Source of the DNA: Teichococcus rhizosphaerae
GTDB lineage: Bacteria; Pseudomonadota; Alphaproteobacteria; Acetobacterales; Acetobacteraceae
DNA: 64,000 bases
Assembly (NCBI RefSeq): GCF_002631185.1
Contig: NZ_PDNU01000004.1
Span: forward strand, 1-64,000
Direction: 5' to 3'
Shown one piece after another: positions 16,013 through 24,567 of the stretch; position 1 is the stretch's first letter, and each line of letters begins with the position of its first letter. A program made the position numbers and the translations under genes. The notes beneath the pieces were generated by a model that did not search any database, was not told the origin of the DNA, and was given only the letters and a program-made list of their open reading frames with translations.

Positions 16013-17703
16013 GCGCCGGGCTCCAGCAGGCCGCCGCGCAGCGTGAGGACGCGCTCGGCGATGCTCAGCGTGGAGCGGCGATGCGTCATCATCACCACCG
16101 TCACGTTGCCGCGCAGGGCCGAGAGCAGCCGCGCCAGGCGCGCATCGCCCTCGCTGTCGAGCTGGGCGGTGATGTCGTCGAGCAGCAGGATGCGCGGCTG
16201 CCCGATCAGCGCCCGCACCACGCCGATGCGCTGCGCCGCGCCGCGCGGCAGCGGCGTCGCGGCGATGCCCACCGGCGTGTGCCAGCCGCCCGGCAGGGTG
16301 CTGGCGACGTGGTCGAGGCCCAGCTCGGCGGCCAGGCGCAGGGCCGCCGCCTCCTGGTGCGGCTCGTGCAGGGTGAGGTTCTGCAGCAGGGTGCCGCGCA
16401 CCAGCGCCGGGTCCGGCGGCACCAGGGCCACCAGGCGCCGCGCCGGCCACACATCCACCCCCGCGAGGTCCTGCCCGTCGATGCGCACGCGCCCCTGGTC
16501 GGGCCGCAATTCCCCGGCCATGAGCCGCAGCAGGGTCGAGCGCCCCGTGCCGTTGGCGCCGACGATGCCGATGATCTCCCCCGGCCGCGCCTCGAGGGAA
16601 AGCCCGCCGAACAGCCAGCCCCCCTGCCCGGCGCAGCGGAAGCGGATGTCCTCCAGGGAAAGCTGGCCGGCGGGCACCCGCAGCGGCGGCCGCTCCGCGT
16701 GGCGCTCCTGCGGCAGGGCGGCGATCTCGGCGACGCGCCGGCGGCTTTCCGCCAGGGATTGCAGGCGCGACCACAGGGCGATGCCGCCCAGGAGCGGCTG
16801 CATGGTGCGGCCCGCCAGCATGGTGCAGGCGCTCAGCCCGCCGACGGTCAGCTGCCCCTCGAGCACCATGCGGCAGCCGAGCGCGGCGACGCCGATGGTG
16901 GCGATCTGCGCCAGCAGCAGCCCCCCCTCCTGCCCCGCGGCGACCGCCTCGCCCAGGCTGCGGCGAAGCTGGGCGGAGCCACCCTGCAGGCGCTCGTAGC
17001 GGCGCTCCAGCAGCGGCTCGGCGCCCAGGATCTTCATGGCCTGGATGCCGTGCAGCGTGTCGAACAGGAAGTTGAAGCGCCGCTCCTCGGCCAGGGCCAG
17101 CGCCTGGGCCGCGCGCCGCACGCGGCGGCCGGTCAGCGCGGCCAGCAGCCCCGCCAGGGCCAGCAGCGCCAGCGGCACCAGCACCAGCGGCCCGGCGAGG
17201 TACCACATGCCCAGCAGGTAGAGCAGCGCGAAGGGAAGGTCGAGCATCGCCTGCAAGGCCGGGCCGGACCACGCCTCGCGCAGGGTGCCGATGGCGGAGA
17301 GCCGCTCCGCGTAGTAGCCGTTGCCATGCGCTTCCAGCGCCGCGAGGGGTGCGTGCAGCAGCCGCTGCATGGCCTGCCGGTGCGCCCGCGCCTCCGCGGC
17401 GGCGGCGATGCGCGCCAGGATGCGGGCGCGGGCATGCCGCACCAGCGCCTCCAGCAGGATGGCGGAGGCGACCGCCACGGCCAGGACCGCCAGGGTGCCG
17501 AGCGCCGCGTTCGGCAGCACGCGGTCATAGATCTGCAGGAGCATCGCCGGCAGGGCCAGGGCCAGCAGGGTCAGCAGCAGCGTGGCCAGCGTGACGGGCA
17601 GGAGGAAGGCGCCGCCGAAGCGGCCAAGGACGCTGCGGAAAGGGCGTGTCAGCCACGCGCCGGAGCCGCTGGCGGAAGGCGGGGGAAAGGCCGCGCGGAG
17701 CAT
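16009..17703 (-). CDS. Type I secretion ABC transporter, degenerate ATPase half
   Basis: 564 residues, first gene of the secretion operon. It has no N-terminal CLD domain; membrane helices lie at about 30-310. The nucleotide-binding domain is altered at every catalytic motif: Walker A is GANGTGRST with R388 for lysine, the Q-loop position reads VPPDP (P for Q), the signature is LPRGA (485-489) instead of LSGGQ, and Walker B ends LLLDD (D510 for the catalytic Glu). H541 of the H-loop remains. It should therefore bind nucleotide poorly and act as the non-catalytic side of a heterodimer with the 711-residue partner. The start at 17703 is the first in-frame start; the divergent ldhA promoter region lies upstream. 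Confidence 0.9.
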   Translation of the reverse strand: MLRAAFPPPSASGSGAWLTRPFRSVLGRFGGAFLLPVTLATLLLTLLALALPAMLLQIYDRVLPNAALGTLAVLAVAVASAILLEALVRHARARILARIAAAAEARAHRQAMQRLLHAPLAALEAHGNGYYAERLSAIGTLREAWSGPALQAMLDLPFALLYLLGMWYLAGPLVLVPLALLALAGLLAALTGRRVRRAAQALALAEERRFNFLFDTLHGIQAMKILGAEPLLERRYERLQGGSAQLRRSLGEAVAAGQEGGLLLAQIATIGVAALGCRMVLEGQLTVGGLSACTMLAGRTMQPLLGGIALWSRLQSLAESRRRVAEIAALPQERHAERPPLRVPAGQLSLEDIRFRCAGQGGWLFGGLSLEARPGEIIGIVGANGTGRSTLLRLMAGELRPDQGRVRIDGQDLAGVDVWPARRLVALVPPDPALVRGTLLQNLTLHEPHQEAAALRLAAELGLDHVASTLPGGWHTPVGIAATPLPRGAAQRIGVVRALIGQPRILLLDDITAQLDSEGDARLARLLSALRGNVTVVMMTHRRSTLSIAERVLTLRGGLLEPGA

Positions 17704-17990
17704 CGCGTCACCCGCCCGCCCGGCCGGCGCGGAAGGGCCGCCCGGGGCGCCGGCGCGGAAGGCTGCCGATATGGCTCGTCCAGATCTTCATGCCACGTTG
17801 TTCCGCTGCGGGCGCTTCCGCCACGGGGCGGATCGGCACGGGCGGATCTTCGCGGCATCCGCTGAACGCATCGTTAACGCGGGCGGCCGGAGGTGCCTCG
17901 GGCGCTGGCCTCGGCACCGCCCCGAGGGAGGTGCGGGGGGCGGCGGAATCTGCGAGGCTCGCCGCTCGCCCCGCCGGAAAGGAGGAAGCC
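17704..17990. other. Divergent intergenic region, secretion operon and ldhA
   Basis: 287 bases between two divergent starts. It must carry promoters in both directions. The only distinct element recognised is the strong ldhA ribosome binding site AAAGGAGGAAGCC directly before 17991. No convincing -35/-10 pair or operator was found by eye. Confidence 0.4.
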
Positions 17991-18995
17991 ATGCAGGTCG
18001 CGGTCTTCAGCACCAAATCCTATGATCGCCGGTTCCTCGACGCCGCCAACGCGGCGGAGGGCGGGCGCCACGCCTTCCGCTACCTGGAGGCCAGGCTGAC
18101 GCGGGACAGCGCGCCCCTGGCGGCGGGCGCCGAGGCGGTCTGCGCCTTTGTCAACGACGTGCTGGACCGCCCCGCCCTGGAGACGCTGGCCTCGGGCGGC
18201 ACGCGGCTGGTCGCGCTGCGCAGCGCCGGGTTCAACAATGTCGATCTCGCGGCGGCCGCCGCGCTCGGCCTTGCCGTGGCGCGCGTGCCGGCCTATTCGC
18301 CGCATGCGGTGGCCGAGCATACGGTGGCGCTCATCCTTTCGCTCAACCGCAAGATCCACCGCGCCTATGCGCGGGTGCGGGAAGGCAATTTCGCGCTGGA
18401 AGGGCTGCTGGGCTTCGACCTGCGCGGCCGCACCGTGGGCATCGTCGGTACCGGCAAGATCGGCATGGCCGTCGCGCGGATCATGGCCGGGTTCGGCTGC
18501 CGCCTGCTCGCGCACGACCCCTTCCCCCCGCCGGAACTGGCCGCGCTCGGCGCGGCGGCCGTGCCGCTCGACACGCTGCTGGCCGGCTCCGACATCGTCT
18601 CGCTGCACTGCCCGCTGACGCCCGACACCCGCCACATGATCGACCACGCAGCCATCGCCCGCATGCGGCACGGCGCCATGCTGATCAACACGGGGCGCGG
18701 CGCCCTGGTCGATGCCGGCGCGCTGATCGAGGGGCTGAAGAGCGGCGCCATCGGCCATCTCGGGCTCGACGTCTATGAGGAGGAGGGCGACCTGTTCTTC
18801 GAGGACCTGTCCGACCAGATCCTGCAGGACGACGTCTTCGCCCGGCTGCTCACCTTCCCCAACGTGCTGATCACCGGGCACCAGGGCTTCTTCACGGCCG
18901 AGGCGATGCAGGCGATCGCGCGCACCACGCTCGAGAACCTGTCGAGCTTCGAGGCGACGGGCCGGCCGGCCAACCCGGTCGGGCCTCTCGGCTGA
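17991..18995 (+). CDS. ldhA: D-lactate dehydrogenase (2-hydroxyacid dehydrogenase)
   Basis: 334 residues that align end to end with E. coli LdhA from memory: [18 protein letters not shown] at the start, [40 protein letters not shown], the NAD fold [39 protein letters not shown] with the catalytic arginine, [18 protein letters not shown] and the histidine in ITGHQGFFT. It interconverts pyruvate and D-lactate with NADH in the cytosol. An excellent ribosome binding site (GGAGGAAGCC) fixes the ATG. A TRAP importer follows after 121 bases on the same strand. Lactate or a related hydroxy acid as TRAP substrate is a guess from position only. Confidence 0.9.
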   Translation: MQVAVFSTKSYDRRFLDAANAAEGGRHAFRYLEARLTRDSAPLAAGAEAVCAFVNDVLDRPALETLASGGTRLVALRSAGFNNVDLAAAAALGLAVARVPAYSPHAVAEHTVALILSLNRKIHRAYARVREGNFALEGLLGFDLRGRTVGIVGTGKIGMAVARIMAGFGCRLLAHDPFPPPELAALGAAAVPLDTLLAGSDIVSLHCPLTPDTRHMIDHAAIARMRHGAMLINTGRGALVDAGALIEGLKSGAIGHLGLDVYEEEGDLFFEDLSDQILQDDVFARLLTFPNVLITGHQGFFTAEAMQAIARTTLENLSSFEATGRPANPVGPLG

Positions 18996-19116
18996 GCGGA
19001 AGGCCGGGCGGCCGCGGGGCGCCCTGTTTCGGAGGTTTCGTTTTCCTTTGGTATCGGTCTAGTCTGTTTCCCAGGCCATCGAACGTATGGCCATCCGATC
19101 AAGGGGGAGGACGACC

Positions 19117-20121
19117 ATGCACCGCAGGACGCTGCTCGGCGCCACGCTGGGGGTGGCCGGAGGGGTCACCGGCTTCGCCATCACCGGGCGCGCCCAGGCC
19201 CAGGCCATCACCCTGAACGGCGCGTCGCAGTTCAACGACGAGCACGCCTTCACCCGCTGCATCGCGCGCTTCGAGGAGCTGGTGAAGCAGTACTACGGCA
19301 AGCCCATCAACTTCGTCCTGCACAAGAACAGCAGCCTCGGGCTGGAAAAGCAGTATTTCGAGTACATGGCGCAGGGCCGGGCGGTGGATTACGGCATCGT
19401 CTCGCCGGCCCACATGTCCACCTTCTCGCGCGCCGCGCCCTTCATCGACGCGCCCTTCCTGTTCCGCGACCTGCCGCACTGGAACAAGGTGCTGGACCAG
19501 GACATGCTGAAGCCCATCGCCGAGGAGATCGAGAAGCGGGCGCGGGTGATGCTGATCGGCTATGCGGGGGGTGGCGTGCGCAACATCTTCGCCAGCCGCC
19601 CCGCCGGCAGCCTGGACGCGCTGCGCGGCATGAAGGTGCGCGTGCAGGGGGCGCCGATCTGGAGCCGCACCTTCGCGGCGGCCGGCATGTCGCCCACCGT
19701 CATCGCCTATAACGAGATCTACAACGCCATTCAGAACGGCGTCATCGAGGCCGGCGAGAACGAGGCGGCGGGCGTCGAGCAGATGCGCTTCTACGAGGTG
19801 GCGCCGCACCTGGCGATGACGCAGCACGCCATCACCATCCGCCCGCTCTGCTTCTCCGTCGCCACCTTCGCCCGCCTGCCCGCCGACCTCCAGGCGGCGA
19901 TCCGGCGCGCGGGGCCCGAGGCGGCCGCCTATGGGCGGCGCATCGAAGCCACCGAGGACGGGCAGAAGATCGCGGCGCTGGAGGCGGCGGGGCGGCTGAA
20001 GCGCGTGCCCTTCGCCGACCGCGACGCGTTGCAGCAGAAGGTGGCGCCGGTGCTGGCCACCTATGCGCGGGAGATCGACGCCGAGAGCATGCTGCGCCGC
20101 ATCGCCGAGGTGACGAGCTGA
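19117..20121 (+). CDS. TRAP transporter solute-binding protein (DctP family)
   Basis: 334 residues with a short signal peptide (MHRRTLLGATLGVAGGVTGF...AQA), possibly Tat-type from the RR pair. The mature part shows DctP features: binding-cleft segment GKPINFVLHKNSSLGLEKQYFEYMAQGRAVDYGIVS, the conserved arginine region LDALRGMKVRVQGAPIWSRTFAAAGMSPTVIAYNEIYNAIQNGVIEAGEN, and the late VPFADRDALQQ. It captures an organic acid in the periplasm and delivers it to the two membrane subunits encoded next. The start was set at the ATG preceded by GGGGGAGGACGACC. Substrate not determinable from sequence. Confidence 0.92.
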   Translation: MHRRTLLGATLGVAGGVTGFAITGRAQAQAITLNGASQFNDEHAFTRCIARFEELVKQYYGKPINFVLHKNSSLGLEKQYFEYMAQGRAVDYGIVSPAHMSTFSRAAPFIDAPFLFRDLPHWNKVLDQDMLKPIAEEIEKRARVMLIGYAGGGVRNIFASRPAGSLDALRGMKVRVQGAPIWSRTFAAAGMSPTVIAYNEIYNAIQNGVIEAGENEAAGVEQMRFYEVAPHLAMTQHAITIRPLCFSVATFARLPADLQAAIRRAGPEAAAYGRRIEATEDGQKIAALEAAGRLKRVPFADRDALQQKVAPVLATYAREIDAESMLRRIAEVTS

Positions 20122-20165
20122 GGGAAAGGCCGGATGCGACCCTTCCCCTCCAGCCGGACGACACC

Positions 20166-20672
20166 ATGACCGAACCACGAAGGGCGGGGCCGCTGCGGCG
20201 CCTCGCCGACGCCTATGCGGCGCTGCTGCGCGGGCTGCTCGGCTGCACCGTGCTGCTGCTGCTGTTTCCCGTCACCCTGCAGGTGTTCTCGCGCTACACG
20301 CCCTTCATCCCGCACTACATCTGGACCGAGGAGATGGCGCGCTTCGCGCTGGTCTGGATGGTGATGCTGGGCGCCATCCTGGCGGTGCGCGAGGGCACCC
20401 ACTTCATCGTCGATGTGTTTCCCGTCCTTTCGCCACGCGCGAGCGCGCTGATGGAGCTGGTCTCGGGCACCTTCGTGCTGGCGATGGCGGTGGCCTTCCT
20501 CGTCTGGGGCTGGGAGTTCACCGAGTTCGCCTTCTACCGCATCAGCGAGATGGCGGAGCTGCCGCTCTGGCTGATCCATGTCGCCTGGCCGCTGGCCGGG
20601 CTGTCCTGGGTGCTGTTCATGGGCCAGCGCATGGCCGATGCGCTGGCCGTGCTGCGGGGCGGCGGGGCATGA
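20166..20672 (+). CDS. TRAP transporter small permease (DctQ family)
   Basis: 168 residues with four predicted membrane helices. Helix 1 is GCTVLLLLFPVTLQVFSRY, followed by the conserved IWTEEMARFALVWMVMLGAILAVREGTHF segment of DctQ proteins. It forms a complex with the large permease; transport is driven by sodium or proton gradient, not ATP. The stop overlaps the next start by ATGA, so the two membrane subunits are translationally coupled. It lies 44 bases after the binding protein gene. Confidence 0.92.
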   Translation: MTEPRRAGPLRRLADAYAALLRGLLGCTVLLLLFPVTLQVFSRYTPFIPHYIWTEEMARFALVWMVMLGAILAVREGTHFIVDVFPVLSPRASALMELVSGTFVLAMAVAFLVWGWEFTEFAFYRISEMAELPLWLIHVAWPLAGLSWVLFMGQRMADALAVLRGGGA

Positions 20673-21988
20673 GCGGCGCCCTTCTTTCCCCGGGCGTGGC
20701 GGCGGTGCTGATGTTCGGCGTGTTCTTCGGGCTGATGGCGCTGCGCGTGCCGGTGGCCTTCTGCCTCGGCCTCGCCTGCCTGCCGATCCTGCTGATCGAG
20801 CCGCGCCTCTCGCCCTCCATCCTGGTGCAGGAGACCTTCAACGCCTACAACAGCTTCATCCTGCTGGCGGTGCCCTTCTTCCTGCTCACCGCCAACCTGA
20901 TGAACATCGGCGGCATCACCGACCGGCTGATGCGCCTGGCGCGCGCCATGGTGGGCCACTTCCCCGGCGGGCTCGCGCAGATCAACGTGGTGCTCTCCTT
21001 CTTCTTCGCCGGCATCTCCGGCAGCTCCACCGCCGATGCGGCGAGCCAGAGCAAGGTGTTCATCGAGGCGCAGCGGCGGGAGGGCTATGACGACAGCTTC
21101 TCCGTCGCCATCACCGCCGTCTCGGCGGTGCTCGCCGTCATCATCCCGCCTTCCATCCTGATGATCGTCTGGGGCGGCGTGCTGAGCGTCTCGATCGGCG
21201 CGCTGTTCCTGGCGGGTGTGGTGCCGGGGCTGCTGATCGCGGGCGTGCAGATGGCCACCGTCCACGCCTATGCCAGGCTGCGCGGCTACCCCACCTATCC
21301 GCGCTCGACGCTGCGCGAGCTCGGCGTCGCGCTGCTCGTCTCGGTCCCGGCGCTCACCACGCCTTTCATCATCATCGGCGGCAAGCTGTTCGGCTGGTTC
21401 ACCGCGACCGAATCCGCCTGCATCGCGGTGCTCTACGCCGGGGCGCTGTCGCTGCTGGTCTATCGCGAGATGGACATGCGGGGGCTGTGGCTGGCGCTGC
21501 TCGACTCCGGGCGGCTGGCGGCGGTGGCGCTGTTCTGCGTCGGCACCGCCAGCGCCTTCGGCTGGCTGCTGGCCTATTACGAGATCCCGAAGGCGCTGCT
21601 GGCGGGAGTGGAGGCCTGGGGCATGGGGCCGCTCGGCGTCGGGCTGTTCATCGCCGCCGTGTTCCTCGTCACCGGCTGCTTCCTCGACGCCATCCCCGCC
21701 ATCATCATCGTCGGCAGCATCCTGCAGCCGCTGACCGTGACGGCGGGCATCGACCCCGTGCAGTTCGCCATGATCGGCATCGTCTCGCTGGCCTTCGGCC
21801 TGGTCACGCCGCCCTATGGCCTCTGCCTGATGATCGCCTGCTCGGTGGCGGGGATGCGCATGGCGGATGTGCTGAAGGACACCTTCATCATGCTCCTCCC
21901 CATGCTGGGGGTGCTGCTGCTCATCATCGCCTGGCCGGCGGTGGTGCTGTTCCTGCCGGGCCTCGTCTCGCCCGAGTTCCTCAACTGA
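20669..21988 (+). CDS. TRAP transporter large permease (DctM family)
   Basis: 439 residues with about 12 hydrophobic helices. Typical DctM landmarks are the N-terminal MALRVPVAFCLGLACLP, PFFLLTANLMNIGGITDRLMRLARAMVG, the ISGSSTADAASQSKVFIEA loop, VIIPPSILMIVWGG, and the late GLVTPPYGLCLMIACSVAGM. It is the translocation subunit for the organic acid bound by the upstream solute-binding protein. The DctP-DctQ-DctM order is standard. Confidence 0.94.
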   Translation: MSGALLSPGVAAVLMFGVFFGLMALRVPVAFCLGLACLPILLIEPRLSPSILVQETFNAYNSFILLAVPFFLLTANLMNIGGITDRLMRLARAMVGHFPGGLAQINVVLSFFFAGISGSSTADAASQSKVFIEAQRREGYDDSFSVAITAVSAVLAVIIPPSILMIVWGGVLSVSIGALFLAGVVPGLLIAGVQMATVHAYARLRGYPTYPRSTLRELGVALLVSVPALTTPFIIIGGKLFGWFTATESACIAVLYAGALSLLVYREMDMRGLWLALLDSGRLAAVALFCVGTASAFGWLLAYYEIPKALLAGVEAWGMGPLGVGLFIAAVFLVTGCFLDAIPAIIIVGSILQPLTVTAGIDPVQFAMIGIVSLAFGLVTPPYGLCLMIACSVAGMRMADVLKDTFIMLLPMLGVLLLIIAWPAVVLFLPGLVSPEFLN

Positions 21989-21991
21989 GCC

Positions 21992-22036
21992 GCGGCGGCG
22001 CGGCCCTGGCGGCCGCCCCCTTGCCAGCCGCGCCGC
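21992..22036 (+). terminator. Hairpin after the TRAP operon
   Basis: Arms GGCGCGGCCCTGGC and GCCAGCCGCGCC pair with a two-base bulge around a GC-rich loop, four bases after the large-permease stop codon. No T-run, so it may be rho-assisted. Confidence 0.4.
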
Positions 22037-22120
22037 GAGGCACGATCTCCCGCCCTCCGGGCGACCGGGCCGGCATGGTGCCGCGCCCGCGCCCCCCTGG
22101 ATGAGGCGGAACGCGATCCG

Positions 22121-22324
22121 ATGGCGTCACAGCTCTGGTTCCTGGGCAGCCTGCTGGTGGCGCTCGGCATCGCCGCGCATGTGCTGGGCTGGGACACGCT
22201 GCTGTGGATCCCCTCCATGGTGCTGGAGACGGTGCGGCAGAATCCCGGCACGGCGGGGCTCGTCGCCGCCGGCGGCATGCTGATGCTGGTCGCGCGGCTG
22301 ATCGGCCGGCGGCGGCGGGACTGA
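22121..22324 (+). CDS. Small two-helix membrane protein, 67 aa
   Basis: MASQLWFLGSLLVALGIAAHVLGW forms one hydrophobic helix and GLVAAGGMLMLVARLIG a second, ending in a basic tail GRRRRD. No family recognised. It lies 132 bases after the TRAP operon on the same strand and is separated from it by a hairpin, so it is probably independent. A GAGGCGGAA stretch sits upstream of the ATG. Confidence 0.5.
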   Translation: MASQLWFLGSLLVALGIAAHVLGWDTLLWIPSMVLETVRQNPGTAGLVAAGGMLMLVARLIGRRRRD

Positions 22325-22356
22325 ACGGGAGGAGCCTGAACGGGAGGAACCTGGCC

Positions 22357-22488
22357 TCAGCGGCGCCCGCGCCCTCGCGAGACCCGCCAGAGCGCCAGCC
22401 CGTAGCGCGCCACCCCGTAGCCGCCCAGCCCGATGCCGAGCAGGCTGGCGCCCCAGATCAGGGTGGCGAGGATGTCCTGCCCCCCCAT
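22357..22488 (-). CDS. Small single-helix membrane protein, 43 aa
   Basis: The short frame MGGQDILATLIWGASLLGIG continues through LGGYGVARYGLALWRV to a basic tail SRGRGRR and a TGA. One hydrophobic helix with an Arg-rich end suggests an inner-membrane micropeptide. Its ATG lies one base after the TAG of the 157-residue membrane protein upstream, so the two are likely co-translated. Function unknown. Confidence 0.5.
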   Translation of the reverse strand: MGGQDILATLIWGASLLGIGLGGYGVARYGLALWRVSRGRGRR

Positions 22489-22489
22489 G

Positions 22490-22963
22490 CTAGCCCTGGC
22501 GGTCGTTCCTCATGCCCCGATCATGCGCCTTCCACAGCGTGAATTCCAGCCTCAGCACATAGGCCAGGGACAGCAGCGCCGTGGCCAGCAGCGCCGCCCC
22601 ATAGGCGCTGCGCAGCGCGGGCCGCACCGCGCGCGCCAGCACCACGGGGTCCGACATCACCACCAGCCCCAGCACCGCCGCATGGGCGCACAGGAAGAAC
22701 AGCAGCAGCCCCACCGCCCAGCGGTTGAAGGCCCCGGCGCATTGCCAGGCCCGGTCCGGCGCGCAGGCGCGGAACAGCAGGTCCGAGATCGGCCACAGCG
22801 CCAGCAGCAGCCCGAGCGCCGAGGCCTGCGGCCCGAAGCGCACCAGCATCTCGCCCAGTTCCAGCGCCGGCAGCGGGGAGCGGTAGTTGTCGCGGAAGAT
22901 CACCGCCAGGGTGCCCAGAAGGCCAAAGGTCTGGGCCAGGGTCCAGCGCGCCAGGTTCTCCAT
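22490..22963 (-). CDS. Membrane protein of unknown function, 157 aa
   Basis: Four hydrophobic segments are visible: FGLLGTLAVIF, ASALGLLLALWPISDLLF, WAVGLLLFFLCAHAAVLGLVV and YGAALLATALLSLAYVL. No catalytic motif or named family was recognised. It is followed after one base by the 43-residue membrane protein, which suggests a two-subunit membrane unit. Upstream is a 186-base divergent region shared with the DUF4112 gene. Confidence 0.65.
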   Translation of the reverse strand: MENLARWTLAQTFGLLGTLAVIFRDNYRSPLPALELGEMLVRFGPQASALGLLLALWPISDLLFRACAPDRAWQCAGAFNRWAVGLLLFFLCAHAAVLGLVVMSDPVVLARAVRPALRSAYGAALLATALLSLAYVLRLEFTLWKAHDRGMRNDRQG

Positions 22964-23149
22964 GCCCTCCTCCCGTCTCCATCCGGTGTGCCACGCGGCC
23001 TGGGCGGGGGCAATGTTCTTCTTTTGTTCGTCCGATCAATCACACGGGAAAGGAACGGCGCCGGCCGCCCCCACAGCCAGGGCGTGCGCGGCGCCGGAAC
23101 GCGCCTGCCTCATGCGCGTTCTTTCCCCGAACGCTCCGGAAGCTCCCTC

Positions 23150-23551
23150 ATGCCGCCCCTCTCCCCCACCCCTCCCCCGCCGCCCGAGACGGAGACCGTC
23201 CGGCGGCGGCTGGAAGCCATCGCCCGGCTGCTGGACAGCCGCTGGCGCATCCCGCTGACCAACATCCGCTTCGGCGCCGACCCCGTGCTGAACCTGATCC
23301 CGGGCCTCGGCCTGCTGGCCTCCAAGGGGGTGTCGGTCTATCTGCTCTGGGAGGCGCGGCGGCTCGGCGTGCCGCCGGGCACGCTGCTGCGGATGCTCGG
23401 CCATCTCGGCCTCGACGCGCTGATCAGCGCCGTGCCGCTGGTGGGCTGGGCGGGGGACGTGTTCTACCGCGCCAACCAGCGCAACATGCGGCTGCTGCGG
23501 TCGCATCTCGAGCGCTCGCCCCCGCCCCGGCCTCCCTCCCCGCCCGGCTGA
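23150..23551 (+). CDS. DUF4112 domain protein
   Basis: 133 residues. A Pro-rich N-terminus is followed by the DUF4112 hallmark: LLDSRWRIPLTNIRFGADPVLNLIPGLGLLASKG, then YLLWEARRLGVPPGTLLRMLGHLGLDALISAVPLVGWAGDVFYRANQRNMRLL. Two amphipathic/hydrophobic stretches suggest membrane association. Function is unknown in the family. A longer open frame exists upstream, but its composition is that of non-coding DNA; the ATG at 23150 gives the family's usual length. Confidence 0.85.
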   Translation: MPPLSPTPPPPPETETVRRRLEAIARLLDSRWRIPLTNIRFGADPVLNLIPGLGLLASKGVSVYLLWEARRLGVPPGTLLRMLGHLGLDALISAVPLVGWAGDVFYRANQRNMRLLRSHLERSPPPRPPSPPG

Positions 23552-23561
23552 GGCGGGGCGT

Positions 23562-23993
23562 TCAGCCGCCGGGCGTGCCGAGCAGGTGCAGGACCAGCTC
23601 CCGCCGGTGCGGGCGGGTGCGGTGCTCGCACAGATAGACGGCCTGCCAGCGGCCCAGCACGGGCCGCCCCTCCAGCACGGGAATGGAAAGCTGCGTCTGG
23701 GTCAGCACGGCGCGCAGATGGGCGGGCATGTCGTCCGCTCCCTCCTCGTCGTGCCGGTAGGCCATGGCGTCCCCGTCGGGGATCAGGCGGCGGAGGAAAT
23801 CCTCCAGGTCCTCCAGCACCTCCGGCGAGGCGTTCTCCTGCACCAGCAGCGAGGCGGAGGTGTGGCGGCACCAGACCGTGAGCAGCCCGGTGCCGATGCC
23901 GCATTCCGCCACCCAGCCCCGAAGCGGGGCGGTGATGTCGCGCAGACCGCGGCCCGTTGTCGCGATCTCCAGCCGCCGGCTGTGCTGCATCAT
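23562..23993 (-). CDS. yjbQ: YjbQ family protein (UPF0047)
   Basis: 143 residues. Family motifs seen are GLRDITAPLRGWVAECGIGTGLLTVWCRHTSASLLVQENASPEVLEDLEDFL, AYRHDEEGADDMPAHLRAVLTQTQLSIPV and GTWQ-like GRWQAVYLCEHR. Such proteins have thiamine-phosphate synthase side activity in E. coli, but their physiological role is unsettled. The RHTSAS histidine and the DDMPAH histidine are the conserved putative metal or catalytic residues. Two adjacent ATGs (23993, 23990) are both possible starts. It ends 10 bases from the convergent DUF4112 gene, with no terminator seen between. Confidence 0.92.
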   Translation of the reverse strand: MMQHSRRLEIATTGRGLRDITAPLRGWVAECGIGTGLLTVWCRHTSASLLVQENASPEVLEDLEDFLRRLIPDGDAMAYRHDEEGADDMPAHLRAVLTQTQLSIPVLEGRPVLGRWQAVYLCEHRTRPHRRELVLHLLGTPGG

Positions 23994-24009
23994 GGGCAGG
24001 AGGCGCCGC

Positions 24010-24423
24010 TCAATGGGGCCGCTGGCCGCGCAGCTCCGCCAGCAGCTCCCGCAGCCGGGCATGCGCGGCGGCCACGTCGGGGCGCAGCAGGAAGCCGCCG
24101 ATCCTCTGCCGCGTCTCGGCCTCCTCCTCGCCGCCCTCCTCCAGCACCATGGCGGTGGCACGCGAGAGAAAGCCCTGCATCGCCTGGGGCGAAGGCGTGG
24201 CGCCCTTCGCGCCCGCCTCGTCGATGGCCAGGATCAGGTCGCTCAGCCGGCGCAGCCAGAGAAAGGCGGGGTCGTGCATCACCGCCTGCAACAGGGCATA
24301 GGGGTTGCTGGCCACGGGCGAGCCGGCGGCCTGGGCGTTCAGCAGGCTGCGGTGCAGCTCGGCGATGGCGGCCGCCAGGCGGCGGTGCGGCTGGCTGGCC
24401 AGGGTTGTGCGGGGCTGGATCAT
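24010..24423 (-). CDS. Conserved hypothetical helical protein, 137 aa
   Basis: Starts MIQPRTTLASQPHRRLAAAIAELHRSLL and is almost entirely alpha-helical by composition, with LLQAVMHDPAFLWLRRLSDLILAIDEA in the middle and a highly acidic helix MVLEEGGEEEAETRQRIGGFLLRPD. I do not recognise a named family. It lies 16 bases upstream of yjbQ on the same strand, so the two probably form an operon. An upstream in-frame start would add ten residues. Confidence 0.6.
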   Translation of the reverse strand: MIQPRTTLASQPHRRLAAAIAELHRSLLNAQAAGSPVASNPYALLQAVMHDPAFLWLRRLSDLILAIDEAGAKGATPSPQAMQGFLSRATAMVLEEGGEEEAETRQRIGGFLLRPDVAAAHARLRELLAELRGQRPH

Positions 24424-24482
24424 GCCTCCCGCTATACCCAACCCGCCCCGCAAGGCGAGAGCGCGGATGCGGCGCAGGCATG

Positions 24483-24513
24483 AAAAAGGCCGGCATCGCG
24501 CGGATGCCGGCCT
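24483..24513 (-). terminator. Intrinsic terminator of the RTX-repeat protein gene
   Basis: A perfect 11-bp stem (GGCCGGCATC core) with a five-base loop, followed on the minus strand by TTTTT (24487-24483). It lies 55 bases after the stop codon of the minus-strand gene ending at 24568. Confidence 0.85.
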
Positions 24514-24567
24514 CTTGGACAGGAGGCCCGGCCGGGAAGCCGCGCGGGCTCCCCGGAGAGCGTCGCC

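Noticed and set aside
17646-18995. Longer ldhA start at 17646
   Set aside because: The extra 115 residues have arbitrary composition; the ATG at 17991 has a strong ribosome binding site and matches the family N-terminus.
22433-23551. 372-residue frame including the DUF4112 gene
   Set aside because: Upstream part is a Gln/His/Arg-rich shadow of a minus-strand membrane protein gene; the true start is at 23150.
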